Source: Paludibacter sp. (GTDB lineage Bacteria; Bacteroidota; Bacteroidia; Bacteroidales; Paludibacteraceae). Taken from it: a DNA stretch of 36,764 bases. Below, one piece after another: positions 25,643-33,424 of this stretch. The DNA lies in assembly GCA_028692715.1 (NCBI GenBank), contig JAQUWU010000046.1, positions 1 to 36,764 of the forward strand, written 5' to 3'. The translations under genes and the position numbers were made by a program. The notes under the pieces are model-generated. The model searched no databases. It was given only the letters and a program-made list of their open reading frames with translations, and was not told where the DNA came from. The first letter of the stretch is position 1, and every line of letters starts with the position of its first letter.

Positions 25643-27076
25643 TTACCTCTTTACATATAAATCATGTAATTTTTTGGCATACTCAATACATCTAGGATTA
25701 GATTTGTCAATCAAACGGGGATCTAATTTAGGAATACGAATCAATGCACCAACAGGAATTTTATCTGGATCATCAAATCTATCCATGTTGGCTTCGTATA
25801 TATACACCCAAAAATCAGAAAGACCATAATACTTTTTTGACATCCATGCCAGTCGACTTCCATTTGTTATTTGTTCACTGGCAATATATTCAGGATATAC
25901 TCTAGCAGTGTCAAATAATACTTGAAGACTATCCTCTGACTCTGTAACATTTGTATCTACAGTGGCTGTATCTTTAGGAATTATAACCGTTTCGATTTTC
26001 GCCGTGGGTTGTTTTTTATCTAAATCAATCCAATCAGAAGCATTTTTCACTAAATCAGAAAAAGAAGTATTCAGTTTCTCGATTTTTGTTATAAATGAAT
26101 TCTCATTCTTTGTTGTTGATAGAATCGAAAAATAAAGAATCGCTAAAACTCCTATAATAAATAATGAAATGATAGGGATAAGCCACAGTTTCCTCTTTTT
26201 GTGTTGTTTTGGAGCTACAAAAACGGGAGCATTATTAGTTTCTGGCTTTGAATCCGTGTTTTCAATTTCTATAGTAGATTCTGTGCTATTTTCAACGAAA
26301 GTTTCAATGGTTAAGCTTTCGGCCTTACCTCCATCAGAATCGTTTTCATGAATATGTTCTTTTTCTTCAACTATTTCTTCTTCAACTATTTCATCTTCAA
26401 CAACATCATCCTCTTCAACATCTTCTTCCTCAACATCATCCTCTTCAACATCATCTTCATCAACATCATCTTCATCCTGTTCGGTTTCAACTATTTCCGA
26501 TTTATCCTCAACAATACTTAAAGTATCAACTTCATAGTGGAAATTTTCAGTATCTGATACTTCAGAGCTTTCAAGCTTAGAAACGGCTGATAAAGCATTT
26601 ATTTCAGAAAGAAGATCTTTTATCTCAGATGCCTGTTCCGTAAATATTCGTAGTGGTTCAGGGACGTCATCCTGTTCATCTTGAATTAAAGGTTCTTTTA
26701 CAGATTCCTTTATTGGATCTTTTTTATCGTCAACATTCGGCTCATCTTCCCCATCAAGCCTTACGGATTCCAAATGTGCAAATGGTTCATTTACTAATTC
26801 TTTTAACAAACGTTCCGGAGCAAAATTCACTTTATAATAACCATCAATAATAAAGTCCTCACCAGTTTGTACATTAACACTCTTTCTTGGAGCATTCCAT
26901 TGAAGTTTAAACGTTCCGAAACCTTTGACCTTAACTGTTTCACCAGCCAACAAAGCTTCTTCGATGGTTGCAATCATTACTTTCAGAAATTCTTCTGCAG
27001 CACGTTTACTAACCGATGCTTTTGTTGCAACTAGGTCAATAATCTCTTGAGAGGAAATTTTTTCTTTACTGTTCAT
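25643..27076 (-). CDS. HU-family DNA-binding domain fused to a transmembrane helix and LysM domain
   Basis: 477 residues in four parts. Residues 1-97 are an HU/IHF-type domain (VKVKGFGTFKLQW, then a beta-arm PRKSVNVQTGEDF, then VNFAPERLLKELVN). About 98-290 is a long acidic linker with a five-residue repeat (EEDDV, EEEDV) at 197-240. Residues 292-320 are KKRKLW followed by a single transmembrane helix. About 395-450 is a LysM-like domain (GSRLAWMSKKYYG ... YEANMDRFDDPDKIPVGALIRIPKL). The basic residues before the helix predict that HU stays in the cytoplasm and LysM faces the periplasm and peptidoglycan. The beta-arm lacks the usual proline in RNPxTG (here VNVQTG). It overlaps the preceding small HU gene by 11 bp. 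Domain calls are strong; a tethering role is inference. Confidence 0.88.
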   Translation of the reverse strand: MNSKEKISSQEIIDLVATKASVSKRAAEEFLKVMIATIEEALLAGETVKVKGFGTFKLQWNAPRKSVNVQTGEDFIIDGYYKVNFAPERLLKELVNEPFAHLESVRLDGEDEPNVDDKKDPIKESVKEPLIQDEQDDVPEPLRIFTEQASEIKDLLSEINALSAVSKLESSEVSDTENFHYEVDTLSIVEDKSEIVETEQDEDDVDEDDVEEDDVEEEDVEEDDVVEDEIVEEEIVEEKEHIHENDSDGGKAESLTIETFVENSTESTIEIENTDSKPETNNAPVFVAPKQHKKRKLWLIPIISLFIIGVLAILYFSILSTTKNENSFITKIEKLNTSFSDLVKNASDWIDLDKKQPTAKIETVIIPKDTATVDTNVTESEDSLQVLFDTARVYPEYIASEQITNGSRLAWMSKKYYGLSDFWVYIYEANMDRFDDPDKIPVGALIRIPKLDPRLIDKSNPRCIEYAKKLHDLYVKR

Positions 27077-27359
27077 GGTGCGGTAAATCTTTAAGTTTCT
27101 CTTTTAAAATATTACTCTGTTTAAAATTCACTACCAGCTTTGGGGGAATTAAAGTTCGAATTTGTGTTGCAGGATGAACTGAAAGGCGTTCATCTTTTTT
27201 TCTCACTTCAAAATTTCCGAAACTTTGAAAACCAATTGTTTTTTCATCAACCAACAATTCAGTACAGGTTACAATCGTAGTTTCCAGTAAATTTTCAACC
27301 ACCGATTTTGGTGCGTTCATTTTGGAAGCCATACTGGCAATTAGTTCTTTGTGGTTCAT
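27066..27359 (-). CDS. Small HU/IHF-family DNA-binding protein
   Basis: 97 residues, the usual HU size. HU-type proteins bind and bend DNA as dimers. The N-terminal helices (KELIASMASKMNAPKSVVENLLETTIVTCTELL) and the turn GFQSFGNFEVRK mark the family. The arm is divergent: the usual R-x-x-R-x-G-R-N-P pattern is replaced by KKDERLSVHPATQ, though a proline remains near the tip. It lies 81 bp after rimO and its 3' end overlaps the HU-LysM gene by 11 bp, so the two are probably translated together. A heterodimer with the membrane-anchored HU domain is plausible, but this is inference. Confidence 0.87.
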   Translation of the reverse strand: MNHKELIASMASKMNAPKSVVENLLETTIVTCTELLVDEKTIGFQSFGNFEVRKKDERLSVHPATQIRTLIPPKLVVNFKQSNILKEKLKDLPHHEQ

Positions 27360-27369
27360 AATATTTGAA

Positions 27370-27395
27370 GCCCCTAAATCCCCTAAAGGGGACTT
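27370..27395. repeat. CCCCTAAA repeat, copy A (inverted relative to copy B)
   Basis: A 26-bp element with internal palindrome TCCCCTAAAGGGGA. It matches 25 of 26 positions of the reverse complement of copy B at 27451-27476. The two face each other across the rimO-HU gap and could form a long hairpin in the transcript. Confidence 0.85.
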
Positions 27396-27440
27396 TTAGA
27401 CTTTGTTTAATTGAATATTTTGATATGCTAAATTTACAAA

Positions 27441-28778
27441 TTATTTCTTTAAGTCCCCTTTAGGGGATTTAGGAGCCTCCCCGTATAAATCGAAATCGTT
27501 TGCATCTACAATTTTAGCCTGATAGAATTCTCCAATTTTTATTCCTTTTGTTGTTATTGGTATCAGTACTTCCGGATCAACTTCAGGCGAATCATATTCA
27601 GTTCTTCCCACAAAATATTCATCTTCTACCCTATCAATTATCACTTTCAGGGTTTTACCTATTTTTGATTGATTAATATCGGCTGAGACTCCCTGTTGAA
27701 GAGTCATAATTTCATTCACACGCTGATTTTTAACCTCATCAGAAATATCATCTTTATATGTTTTGTAGGCAAATGTTCCTTCTTCATTCGAAAATGCAAA
27801 AGCGCCTAATCGCTCAAAACGAGCTTTCAGAATAAACTCTTTCAATTCTTCCACATCAGCTTCAGTTTCTCCGGGATGTCCAAGCAATAGTGTCGTTCTC
27901 AAATGAATATCGGGCACTTCAGTTCTTATTCTGTCAATCAGCTCATAGGTTTGCGCTTTGGTAATATTACGTCTCATTAACTTCAACATATTATCACTCA
28001 CATGTTGTAAGGCAATATCCAGATAATTACACACGTTCTCACGTTCACGCATCACTTTCAATAAATCATAAGGGAATTGAGCCGGATAGGCATAATGTAA
28101 TCTCAACCATTCTACGCCCGGAATATCTGAAAGTCTCTGAGTCAACTCAGCCAATTTTAATGTTTTATATCGATCCTGTCCATAATAAGACAAATCCTGC
28201 GCAATCAATTGAAATTCCTTCACTCCTTTTTCCACCAAACTCTTTACCTCGTTTTCGATATCTTCCATCGAACGTGATCGATGTTTTCCGGCAATAATAG
28301 GAATAGCACAATAAGAACAGGTACGGTTACAACCTTCAGAAATTTTTATATAAGCATAATGATTCGGCGTTGTCAATATTCTCTCCAATCTCAAATCAGC
28401 TCGATATTCCTGACCAATTTCTTTGAGAATATCGATATAATTAAACTTTCCGTAGAATTTATCTACTTCAGGAATTTCCAGACTCAATTCTTTCAGATAA
28501 CGCTCGGAAAGGCAGCCCATCACGAATAATTTTCCGATTTTATTCTGTTTTCTTAATTCTGCAAATTGTAATATTGTATTTATGCTTTCTTCTTTTGCAT
28601 CACCAATAAATCCACAGGTGTTTACAATGACTATCTCACCATTGGGATTTTCAGCATCGTGCCTTACAGTATAACCCAATGCATCAAACTGACGCATCAA
28701 CTGCTCGGAATCAACCAGATTCTTGGAACAACCAAGCGTAATAACATCAACTATTCCTTTATTCTTTAAATTTTTCAA
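27441..28778 (-). CDS. rimO: Ribosomal protein S12 methylthiotransferase RimO
   Basis: 445 residues. It is a radical-SAM enzyme that adds a methylthio group to the conserved aspartate of ribosomal protein S12. The UPF0004 domain has C17, C55 and C89 (TLGCSKNLVDSEQLM is the RimO signature). The radical-SAM cluster is C150, C154 and C157 in EGCNRTCSYCAIPIIAGKHRSR. A TRAM domain ends with KIVDANDFDLYGE. The start must be TTG at 28778: the next in-frame Met lies beyond the essential GCSKN motif and an in-frame TAA sits five codons upstream. The final residues APKSPKGDLKK are encoded by the 26-bp repeat at 27451-27476, so the native stop was lost or replaced. It follows ftsY by 125 bp. Confidence 0.94.
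   Translation of the reverse strand: MKNLKNKGIVDVITLGCSKNLVDSEQLMRQFDALGYTVRHDAENPNGEIVIVNTCGFIGDAKEESINTILQFAELRKQNKIGKLFVMGCLSERYLKELSLEIPEVDKFYGKFNYIDILKEIGQEYRADLRLERILTTPNHYAYIKISEGCNRTCSYCAIPIIAGKHRSRSMEDIENEVKSLVEKGVKEFQLIAQDLSYYGQDRYKTLKLAELTQRLSDIPGVEWLRLHYAYPAQFPYDLLKVMRERENVCNYLDIALQHVSDNMLKLMRRNITKAQTYELIDRIRTEVPDIHLRTTLLLGHPGETEADVEELKEFILKARFERLGAFAFSNEEGTFAYKTYKDDISDEVKNQRVNEIMTLQQGVSADINQSKIGKTLKVIIDRVEDEYFVGRTEYDSPEVDPEVLIPITTKGIKIGEFYQAKIVDANDFDLYGEAPKSPKGDLKK
27451..27476. repeat. CCCCTAAA repeat, copy B, inside the rimO coding end
   Basis: Same 26-bp element as copy A in inverted orientation, with internal palindrome TCCCCTTTAGGGGA. It encodes the C-terminal tail of RimO before the TAA at 27441-27443. 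Confidence 0.85.
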
Positions 28779-28809
28779 CCTAAATACAATTTATTTAAAA
28801 CATTTTTTA

Positions 28810-28902
28810 AGTCCCTCTTACTCCCTCTCAAAAACACTTTTCCTATTTCTTTCTCCTTTTGGAGAAAGTACCCGTAGGGGGATAGAGGTAGTGAGGGTGA
28901 GG
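28810..28902. repeat. Repeat-rich spacer between ftsY and rimO
   Basis: On the minus strand it starts right after the ftsY stop codon with ACCTCACCCTCACTACCTC. Further on is a perfect hairpin CTTTCTCC (28849-28856), TTTT, GGAGAAAG (28861-28868). The ACCTCACCC lead-in and the -CTCC/GGAG- stem place it in the same family as the elements at 7494 and 12292. Confidence 0.6.
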
Positions 28903-28903
28903 T

Positions 28904-29854
28904 CTATTCAAACAACGAAGCAACAAACTCATTTCGGTCGAATACCTGCAAATGCTCCATGCCTTCTCCCAAACCGATATATTTTACCGGGATTTTAAAC
29001 TGATCGGAAATGCCAATAACAACTCCACCTTTAGCAGTGCCATCTAATTTTGTAATTGCTAGTGCGGTCACATCGGTAGCTTTGGTAAATTGCTTTGCTT
29101 GTTCAAATGCATTTTGACCTGTAGAGCCATCGAGTACCAACAGCACTTCGTGAGGTGCATCAGGGATTACTTTTTGCATAACATTTTTTATTTTGGTCAA
29201 TTCGTTCATTAAATTGATTTTATTATGCAACCGACCTGCCGTATCAATAATCACTACATCGGCATTATTTGCTTTTGCGGAGGCAATTGTATCATAAGCC
29301 ACAGAAGCAGGATCGGAACCCATTTTCTGTTTAATCACCGGAACTCCCGCACGTTCGCCCCAAATAACCAATTGTTCGACTGCAGCAGCACGAAAAGTAT
29401 CTGCAGCACCCAAATATACTTTTTTTCCGGCTTTAGTAAATTGATGAGCTAGTTTTCCGATAGTTGTTGTTTTTCCAACACCATTAACTCCCACAACCAT
29501 AATTACATACGGTTTATTTGACAATGGAGCATCAAAACCAATAGGCGAATCAGAATTATTTTCGGCAAGTAAAGATGCAATTTCTTCTTTGAGAATTACA
29601 TTTAACTCAGTTGTATTAATATATTTATCTTTCGCTACTCGGCTTTCAATCCGTTCAATGATTCTCAAAGTGGTTTCTACTCCTACATCTGAGGTTATTA
29701 ACACTTCCTCCAAATTATCAAGTACTTCATCGTCAACTTTCGATTTTCCGGCAACAGCACGCGTCAGTTTTGAAAAAACACTTTCTTTCGTCTTCGACAA
29801 GCCCTGATCAAGTGTTTCCTTTTTTTCTTTACTGAAAAAATTAAAAATTCCCAT
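28904..29854 (-). CDS. ftsY: Signal recognition particle receptor FtsY
   Basis: 316 residues, without the long acidic N-terminal domain of the E. coli protein. FtsY is the membrane-associated GTPase that receives SRP-ribosome complexes and delivers membrane proteins to SecYEG. The N domain (about 20-100) precedes the G domain: G1 [10 protein letters not shown] at 122-131, [11 protein letters not shown] at 162-172, DTAGR at 204-208, TKLD at 268-271, and the closing [13 protein letters not shown]. The short N-terminus [12 protein letters not shown] is amphipathic and basic, which may serve as a lipid anchor. A good promoter lies upstream, next to the terminator of the ribosomal protein operon, giving a leader of about 120 nt. 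Confidence 0.97.
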   Translation of the reverse strand: MGIFNFFSKEKKETLDQGLSKTKESVFSKLTRAVAGKSKVDDEVLDNLEEVLITSDVGVETTLRIIERIESRVAKDKYINTTELNVILKEEIASLLAENNSDSPIGFDAPLSNKPYVIMVVGVNGVGKTTTIGKLAHQFTKAGKKVYLGAADTFRAAAVEQLVIWGERAGVPVIKQKMGSDPASVAYDTIASAKANNADVVIIDTAGRLHNKINLMNELTKIKNVMQKVIPDAPHEVLLVLDGSTGQNAFEQAKQFTKATDVTALAITKLDGTAKGGVVIGISDQFKIPVKYIGLGEGMEHLQVFDRNEFVASLFE

Positions 29855-29982
29855 TATTTCGATTTAGTTTATTCATTATAAATTATCCTTTTTTGTTAGT
29901 ATGAAAAATTTAATATTTGACATCTCAATTCAAAATCAAGTAACTAATTAACTGATTTACAAATTATCTACTAACAGAACTA

Positions 29983-30012
29983 CAAAATTAAGTTTTTTTT
30001 CTGACCTGACAA
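29983..30012 (-). promoter_or_regulatory. Promoter for ftsY (and probably rimO and the HU genes)
   Basis: On the minus strand TTG (30010-30012) and TAATTTTG (29983-29990) are separated by 19 nt, matching the Bacteroidetes sigma-ABfr pattern TTG-N19-21-TAnnTTTG. It begins next to the U-tract of the preceding terminator. Confidence 0.65.
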
Positions 30013-30013
30013 C

Positions 30014-30047
30014 AAAAAAAATCCCCTCATTTTGTGAAATGAGAGGA
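30014..30047 (-). terminator. Terminator of the rpmB-rpmG-DUF4295 operon
   Basis: On the minus strand TCCTCTCATTT pairs with AAATGAGGGGA around a 4-nt loop (one mismatch), followed by a run of eight T. It sits about 30 bp after the DUF4295 stop codon. Confidence 0.85.
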
Positions 30048-30076
30048 ATCTTTCTATTTTTAGGAACGATATTTAC

Positions 30077-30225
30077 TTATTTAGCAAAATGATCTTTTAC
30101 TTTATCGTTATGTACAATTTCTTCCTGGAATGTATATGCACCGGTTTTTGGTGATTTCACCATTTTAATAACCTTTGCAAATGCACGTCCTTCTCCTTTT
30201 TGCATAGATGCAACCGCTTAGCCAT
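30077..30225 (-). pseudogene. DUF4295 small basic protein gene, frameshifted near its start
   Basis: The minus strand has an ATG at 30225 reading MAK, but this frame then departs from the family. One frame over, 42 clear codons follow (MQKGEGRAFAKVIKMVKSP ... NDKVKDHFAK) and end at the TAA at 30077-30079. DUF4295 proteins follow rpmG in Bacteroidetes and begin MAKK. Inserting four bases after the second codon would restore exactly 50 residues; 149 bp are present where 153 are expected. The gene is therefore either broken by a 4-bp deletion, mis-sequenced, or translated from the internal ATG at 30205, which would give a 42-residue form. It lies 10 bp after rpmG and before a terminator. Its function is unknown; position suggests a ribosome-associated protein. 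Confidence 0.75.
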
Positions 30226-30235
30226 ACTTCAGGTT

Positions 30236-30424
30236 TTATTTTATTTCTTTATGAATTGTTACTTTTTTCAAGATGGGATTGTATTTTTTCAATTCCATAC
30301 GAGCCGGTGTGTTTTTTCTGTTTTTCACAGTAATGTAACGCGATGTTCCGGGCATACCGCTTTCTTTATGCTCTGTGCACTCCAGAATAACCTGGACTCT
30401 TGCTTCTTTTGATTTCTTAGCCAT
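30236..30424 (-). CDS. rpmG: 50S ribosomal protein L33
   Basis: 62 residues. It is a small basic component of the large subunit. It begins [19 protein letters not shown] and has [29 protein letters not shown], both typical of L33. Only one cysteine is present, so it is the zinc-free (C-minus) type. It lies 20 bp after rpmB and shares its promoter. Confidence 0.95.
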   Translation of the reverse strand: MAKKSKEARVQVILECTEHKESGMPGTSRYITVKNRKNTPARMELKKYNPILKKVTIHKEIK

Positions 30425-30444
30425 GCTGTAATTTCCTCCTTAAA

Positions 30445-30684
30445 TTATGCGTATAAATACCCTTTTTCTGACGCTTTTTTAATGGCAGCATCCAATCCAA
30501 CTTTGTTTATTGTACGTAATCCGGCTGCTGATACATTCAGGCTAATCCAGGTATCTTGTTCTACCCAAAAGAATTTTTTGGTAAACAGGTTCACATCAAA
30601 GGTTCTCTTTGTACGACGTTTTGAGTGCGATACGTTGTTTCCTACCATTGCTTTTTTTCCGGTAATCTGACAAATTTTTGACAT
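30445..30684 (-). CDS. rpmB: 50S ribosomal protein L28
   Basis: 79 residues, the normal length. It is a large-subunit protein starting [27 protein letters not shown], the classic L28 N-terminus, and ending with [20 protein letters not shown]. It is the first gene of the rpmB-rpmG-DUF4295 operon and has the clearest promoter in the window, 46-76 bp upstream. Confidence 0.96.
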   Translation of the reverse strand: MSKICQITGKKAMVGNNVSHSKRRTKRTFDVNLFTKKFFWVEQDTWISLNVSAAGLRTINKVGLDAAIKKASEKGYLYA

Positions 30685-30729
30685 TTCTATATCTTTTTAT
30701 TGTTTACATTTTTTCTCAAAAACAGTGTG

Positions 30730-30760
30730 CAAAAGTATAGCATTTTTTCCAGCTATGCAA
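30730..30760 (-). promoter_or_regulatory. Strong promoter for rpmB-rpmG-DUF4295
   Basis: On the minus strand TTG (30758-30760), a 20-nt spacer and TACTTTTG (30730-30737), followed by CAC. This matches the Bacteroidetes housekeeping consensus at both boxes and predicts a start near 30723 with a leader of about 40 nt. Confidence 0.75.
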
Positions 30761-30840
30761 GTTTTTTGTTGATTAATTTCATTAAAATCCCCCTATTTTA
30801 TGGAGTATTTAAATAATTAACTGACATTAAAGCATTTAGT

Positions 30841-32085
30841 TTAAATTATTTCTTTTAAAAGCAATAATGCAGCTTGCGAAGAACGAATAATATTTTGTTC
30901 ACGTAAAGCTCCAAATCTAAATTCTTTTGAAATGCAGTTTTCAGCGGAACAAACTGAAATCCAAACAGTTCCTACAGGTTTTTCATCAGTTCCTCCTGTT
31001 GGACCTGCAATTCCGGAAGTTGCTATGGCAACATCTGTTTTCAACAACCTTCTGACCCCTTTTGCCATCTGTTCTACTACTTGTTGACTAACCGCTCCGT
31101 GCTGCTCTAAATCATCAATTGAGACATTTAAAAGACCTATTTTAATATCGTTTGAATAAGCTATTACAGAACCTTTAAAATACTCCGAACTTCCCGGAAT
31201 TGAGGTTAATTGATGAGCTAAAAATCCACCGGTACAACTTTCAGCTGTTCCAACTACCAATCCTTTAGCTTTCAACATGTCGCCAATCAATTTTTCAATC
31301 GAGATATCTTCATAAGCAATAATAGTTGAGCCCAAGATATGTTTTAATTTTTCAATTTGCTGAATCATTAGAAACTCCAACTCCAGCATATTCTCCATCA
31401 AACCGCTTAACCGCAATTTCACCACACCATAATTTGGCAAATAGGCCAAACTGATAAAATCAGGCAAGGCATTTTCCCAATCTGCAATTTTAATAGCAAG
31501 TGCTGATTCTCCAAAGCCATATACCTGAACAGTCTTGTAAAGTAAAACTGGTGTTTTAAAATGTTCCTTAAGTCGCGGAATGATTTCCGTAGTCATAACA
31601 TATTTCATTTCATATGGAACTCCGGGCATCGAAACAATTACTTTTCCCTCTTTTTCAAACCAGGTTACAGGTGCTGTCCCCACTAAATTTTGAATCAATA
31701 TACAACTTTCAGGAACCATTGCCTGAGCTTGAGTAAGTTCGTTTCTCACAAAGCCGGGTCTATTTTCGAAAAGTTTATCTATATTTTCAATTACTGAAGG
31801 TTCAAAAACTAATTTCGTATTAAAATATTCTGTAAGTGTTTGTTTGGTAATGTCATCATTCGTTGGACCTATTCCTCCGGTAAACAACACTATATCAGCA
31901 CGAGTCAATGCAAGGTTCAATGATTCAATAATATGTTCTTTTTTGTCGTGAACCGAAGTAATCTGAGCAAGTTCAAACCCTTCTTGATTTAAATGAGTTG
32001 CCATCCATGCAGAATTAGTATCCACAATCTGACCAATCAGGATTTCATCTCCGATTGTTATAATTTCTACCTTAACTCTTTCCAT
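30841..32085 (-). CDS. cinA: CinA-like protein (molybdopterin-binding domain plus nicotinamide mononucleotide deamidase domain)
   Basis: 414 residues, full length for two-domain CinA. The N-terminal MoCF-like domain (about 1-170) has IITIGDEILIGQIVDTNSAWMA and FTGGIGPTNDDITKQ. A middle segment carries SMPGVPYEMKYVM. The C-terminal PncC/CinA-C domain (about 250-414) has VGTAESCTGGFLAHQLTSIPG and ATSGIAGPTGGTDEKPVGTVW. The family acts as ADP-ribose pyrophosphatase and/or NMN deamidase in pyridine nucleotide recycling; the link with competence is historical and lineage-specific. It lies 41 bp after the DUF3109 gene, and rpmB downstream has its own promoter. Confidence 0.93.
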   Translation of the reverse strand: MERVKVEIITIGDEILIGQIVDTNSAWMATHLNQEGFELAQITSVHDKKEHIIESLNLALTRADIVLFTGGIGPTNDDITKQTLTEYFNTKLVFEPSVIENIDKLFENRPGFVRNELTQAQAMVPESCILIQNLVGTAPVTWFEKEGKVIVSMPGVPYEMKYVMTTEIIPRLKEHFKTPVLLYKTVQVYGFGESALAIKIADWENALPDFISLAYLPNYGVVKLRLSGLMENMLELEFLMIQQIEKLKHILGSTIIAYEDISIEKLIGDMLKAKGLVVGTAESCTGGFLAHQLTSIPGSSEYFKGSVIAYSNDIKIGLLNVSIDDLEQHGAVSQQVVEQMAKGVRRLLKTDVAIATSGIAGPTGGTDEKPVGTVWISVCSAENCISKEFRFGALREQNIIRSSQAALLLLKEII

Positions 32086-32126
32086 TACAAACTATTTACT
32101 TTAAAAACATTATATACTTTTGTACT

Positions 32127-32702
32127 TTACAAACGGCCTTTCAGCTCTTTATCTGCAATTTCCAATTGCTCATACCACGCTTCTCCAAACCTCCTTATCA
32201 ATGGATCTTTCAAGAAACGATATACAGGAACATCTAGTTTTCCACCCAATTTTCGGGCACAATTACAGACCTTCCAGCGATGATAATTTACAGCCGTAAA
32301 TTCCTCATATTTTTGCAATCGAACCGGATATAAATGGCAGGAAATTGGTTTGTAAAAATCCGTTTTCCCTTCGCGGTAAGCCTTTTCAATCGCACATTTA
32401 CAAATTCCTGATTCATCGGTATAAGTAAAAACACATTCCGCACCATTCACAATGGATGTTACAGGTTCTCCATCATCATCAATATAAGAGACACCTTGTT
32501 TCTTAATTATTTCTTTGGAAGTTTCCGTTAAATCATCCCAGATTAGAGGGAGCAAATCTTCAATAATTTTCACTTCCGATTCTTCGAGTGGTGCTCCATC
32601 ATCCCCTTCAATACAGCAAATACCTTTACAGGTTGCTAAATCGCAAACAAACTTTTCATCGAGCAAATCAAGACTAATAATTGTATTGTCTATTTGTAAC
32701 AT
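32127..32702 (-). CDS. DUF3109-family cysteine-rich protein
   Basis: 191 residues. The cysteine layout is that of DUF3109: FVCDLATCKGICC near 18-30, a cysteine in GAECVFT, then GICKCAI, the SCHLYPVR element, and VCNCARKLGG. The spacing recalls the YkgJ-like CxxxCxxCC metal or Fe-S cluster proteins, so a bound metal or cluster is likely but unproven. No signal peptide is present. It lies between the TRIC-type channel gene (29 bp upstream) and cinA. No reaction can be assigned. Confidence 0.88.
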   Translation of the reverse strand: MLQIDNTIISLDLLDEKFVCDLATCKGICCIEGDDGAPLEESEVKIIEDLLPLIWDDLTETSKEIIKKQGVSYIDDDGEPVTSIVNGAECVFTYTDESGICKCAIEKAYREGKTDFYKPISCHLYPVRLQKYEEFTAVNYHRWKVCNCARKLGGKLDVPVYRFLKDPLIRRFGEAWYEQLEIADKELKGRL

Positions 32703-32731
32703 AATTGAAATTAATGGTTAAAAGATTGAAG

Positions 32732-33346
32732 TTAGTCTTCACTATTTCCTTTTAAAACAGGGACACTTATATGATATTTAACAGCTAAAATTCTGGTTAA
32801 AATAATTGATCCAACAGATAACAATTGAGTTATTATCGAAGAGAATTCCAGTTTATAGCAAATATAGAAAACCACTCCTCCAATTACACAGGCTAGTGCA
32901 TAAATATCTTTTCGGAATATCAACGGTACTTCATTAATCAATATATCCCGAATTACTCCGCCAGCTGAACCGGTTATCATGCCCATAATAATCACTACCC
33001 AAAACGGGAAACCTGCATCAAGTGATTTTTCTATTCCAACAACAACAAATAATCCTAATCCAATGGTGTCAAAAATAAAAAAGGTATTGGACAAGCGAAT
33101 GACAAACTTACCGAGTAAGATGACAAATAAAAGTGCCAACCCAGTAATTATTACATAGGAAGGTTGCAACATCCAAAATGGAGTTACATTAAGGAGCAAA
33201 TCACGTATCGTACCACCACCAATGGCAGTAACCAACCCTACTACATACGCACCAAACCAATCGAATTGTTTTGCAGAAGCAAGTCGAATTCCACTAATTG
33301 CAAAAGCAAAAGTTCCAGCGTAGTCAATTAAGTTTATAAAGTTCAT
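32732..33346 (-). CDS. TRIC-type cation channel family protein (UPF0126/YicG-like)
   Basis: 204 residues with about seven hydrophobic helices, an inner-membrane protein. The domain is an internal duplication of about 90 residues; each half carries a glycine-rich motif, AIGGGTIRDLLL and GSAGGVIRDIL. These are hallmarks of the bacterial TRIC-like family (formerly UPF0126), whose characterised members form trimeric cation channels. The substrate ion in this organism is unknown. It is the first gene before DUF3109 and cinA, with the secG terminator directly upstream and no clear promoter of its own, so read-through may feed it. Confidence 0.9.
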   Translation of the reverse strand: MNFINLIDYAGTFAFAISGIRLASAKQFDWFGAYVVGLVTAIGGGTIRDLLLNVTPFWMLQPSYVIITGLALLFVILLGKFVIRLSNTFFIFDTIGLGLFVVVGIEKSLDAGFPFWVVIIMGMITGSAGGVIRDILINEVPLIFRKDIYALACVIGGVVFYICYKLEFSSIITQLLSVGSIILTRILAVKYHISVPVLKGNSED

Positions 33347-33361
33347 TTTTTAGCCAGCATC

Positions 33362-33402
33362 AAAAAAAATGAAAGCGCATCAAAATGATTTTGACACGCT
33401 TC
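33362..33402 (-). terminator. Terminator after secG
   Basis: On the minus strand GAAGCG, a mismatch and TCAAAAT pair with ATTTTGA and CGCTTTC, forming a long stem (33371-33402), followed by a run of eight T (33362-33369). Confidence 0.85.
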
Positions 33403-33424
33403 ATTATCAATTTTGATTAAACTT

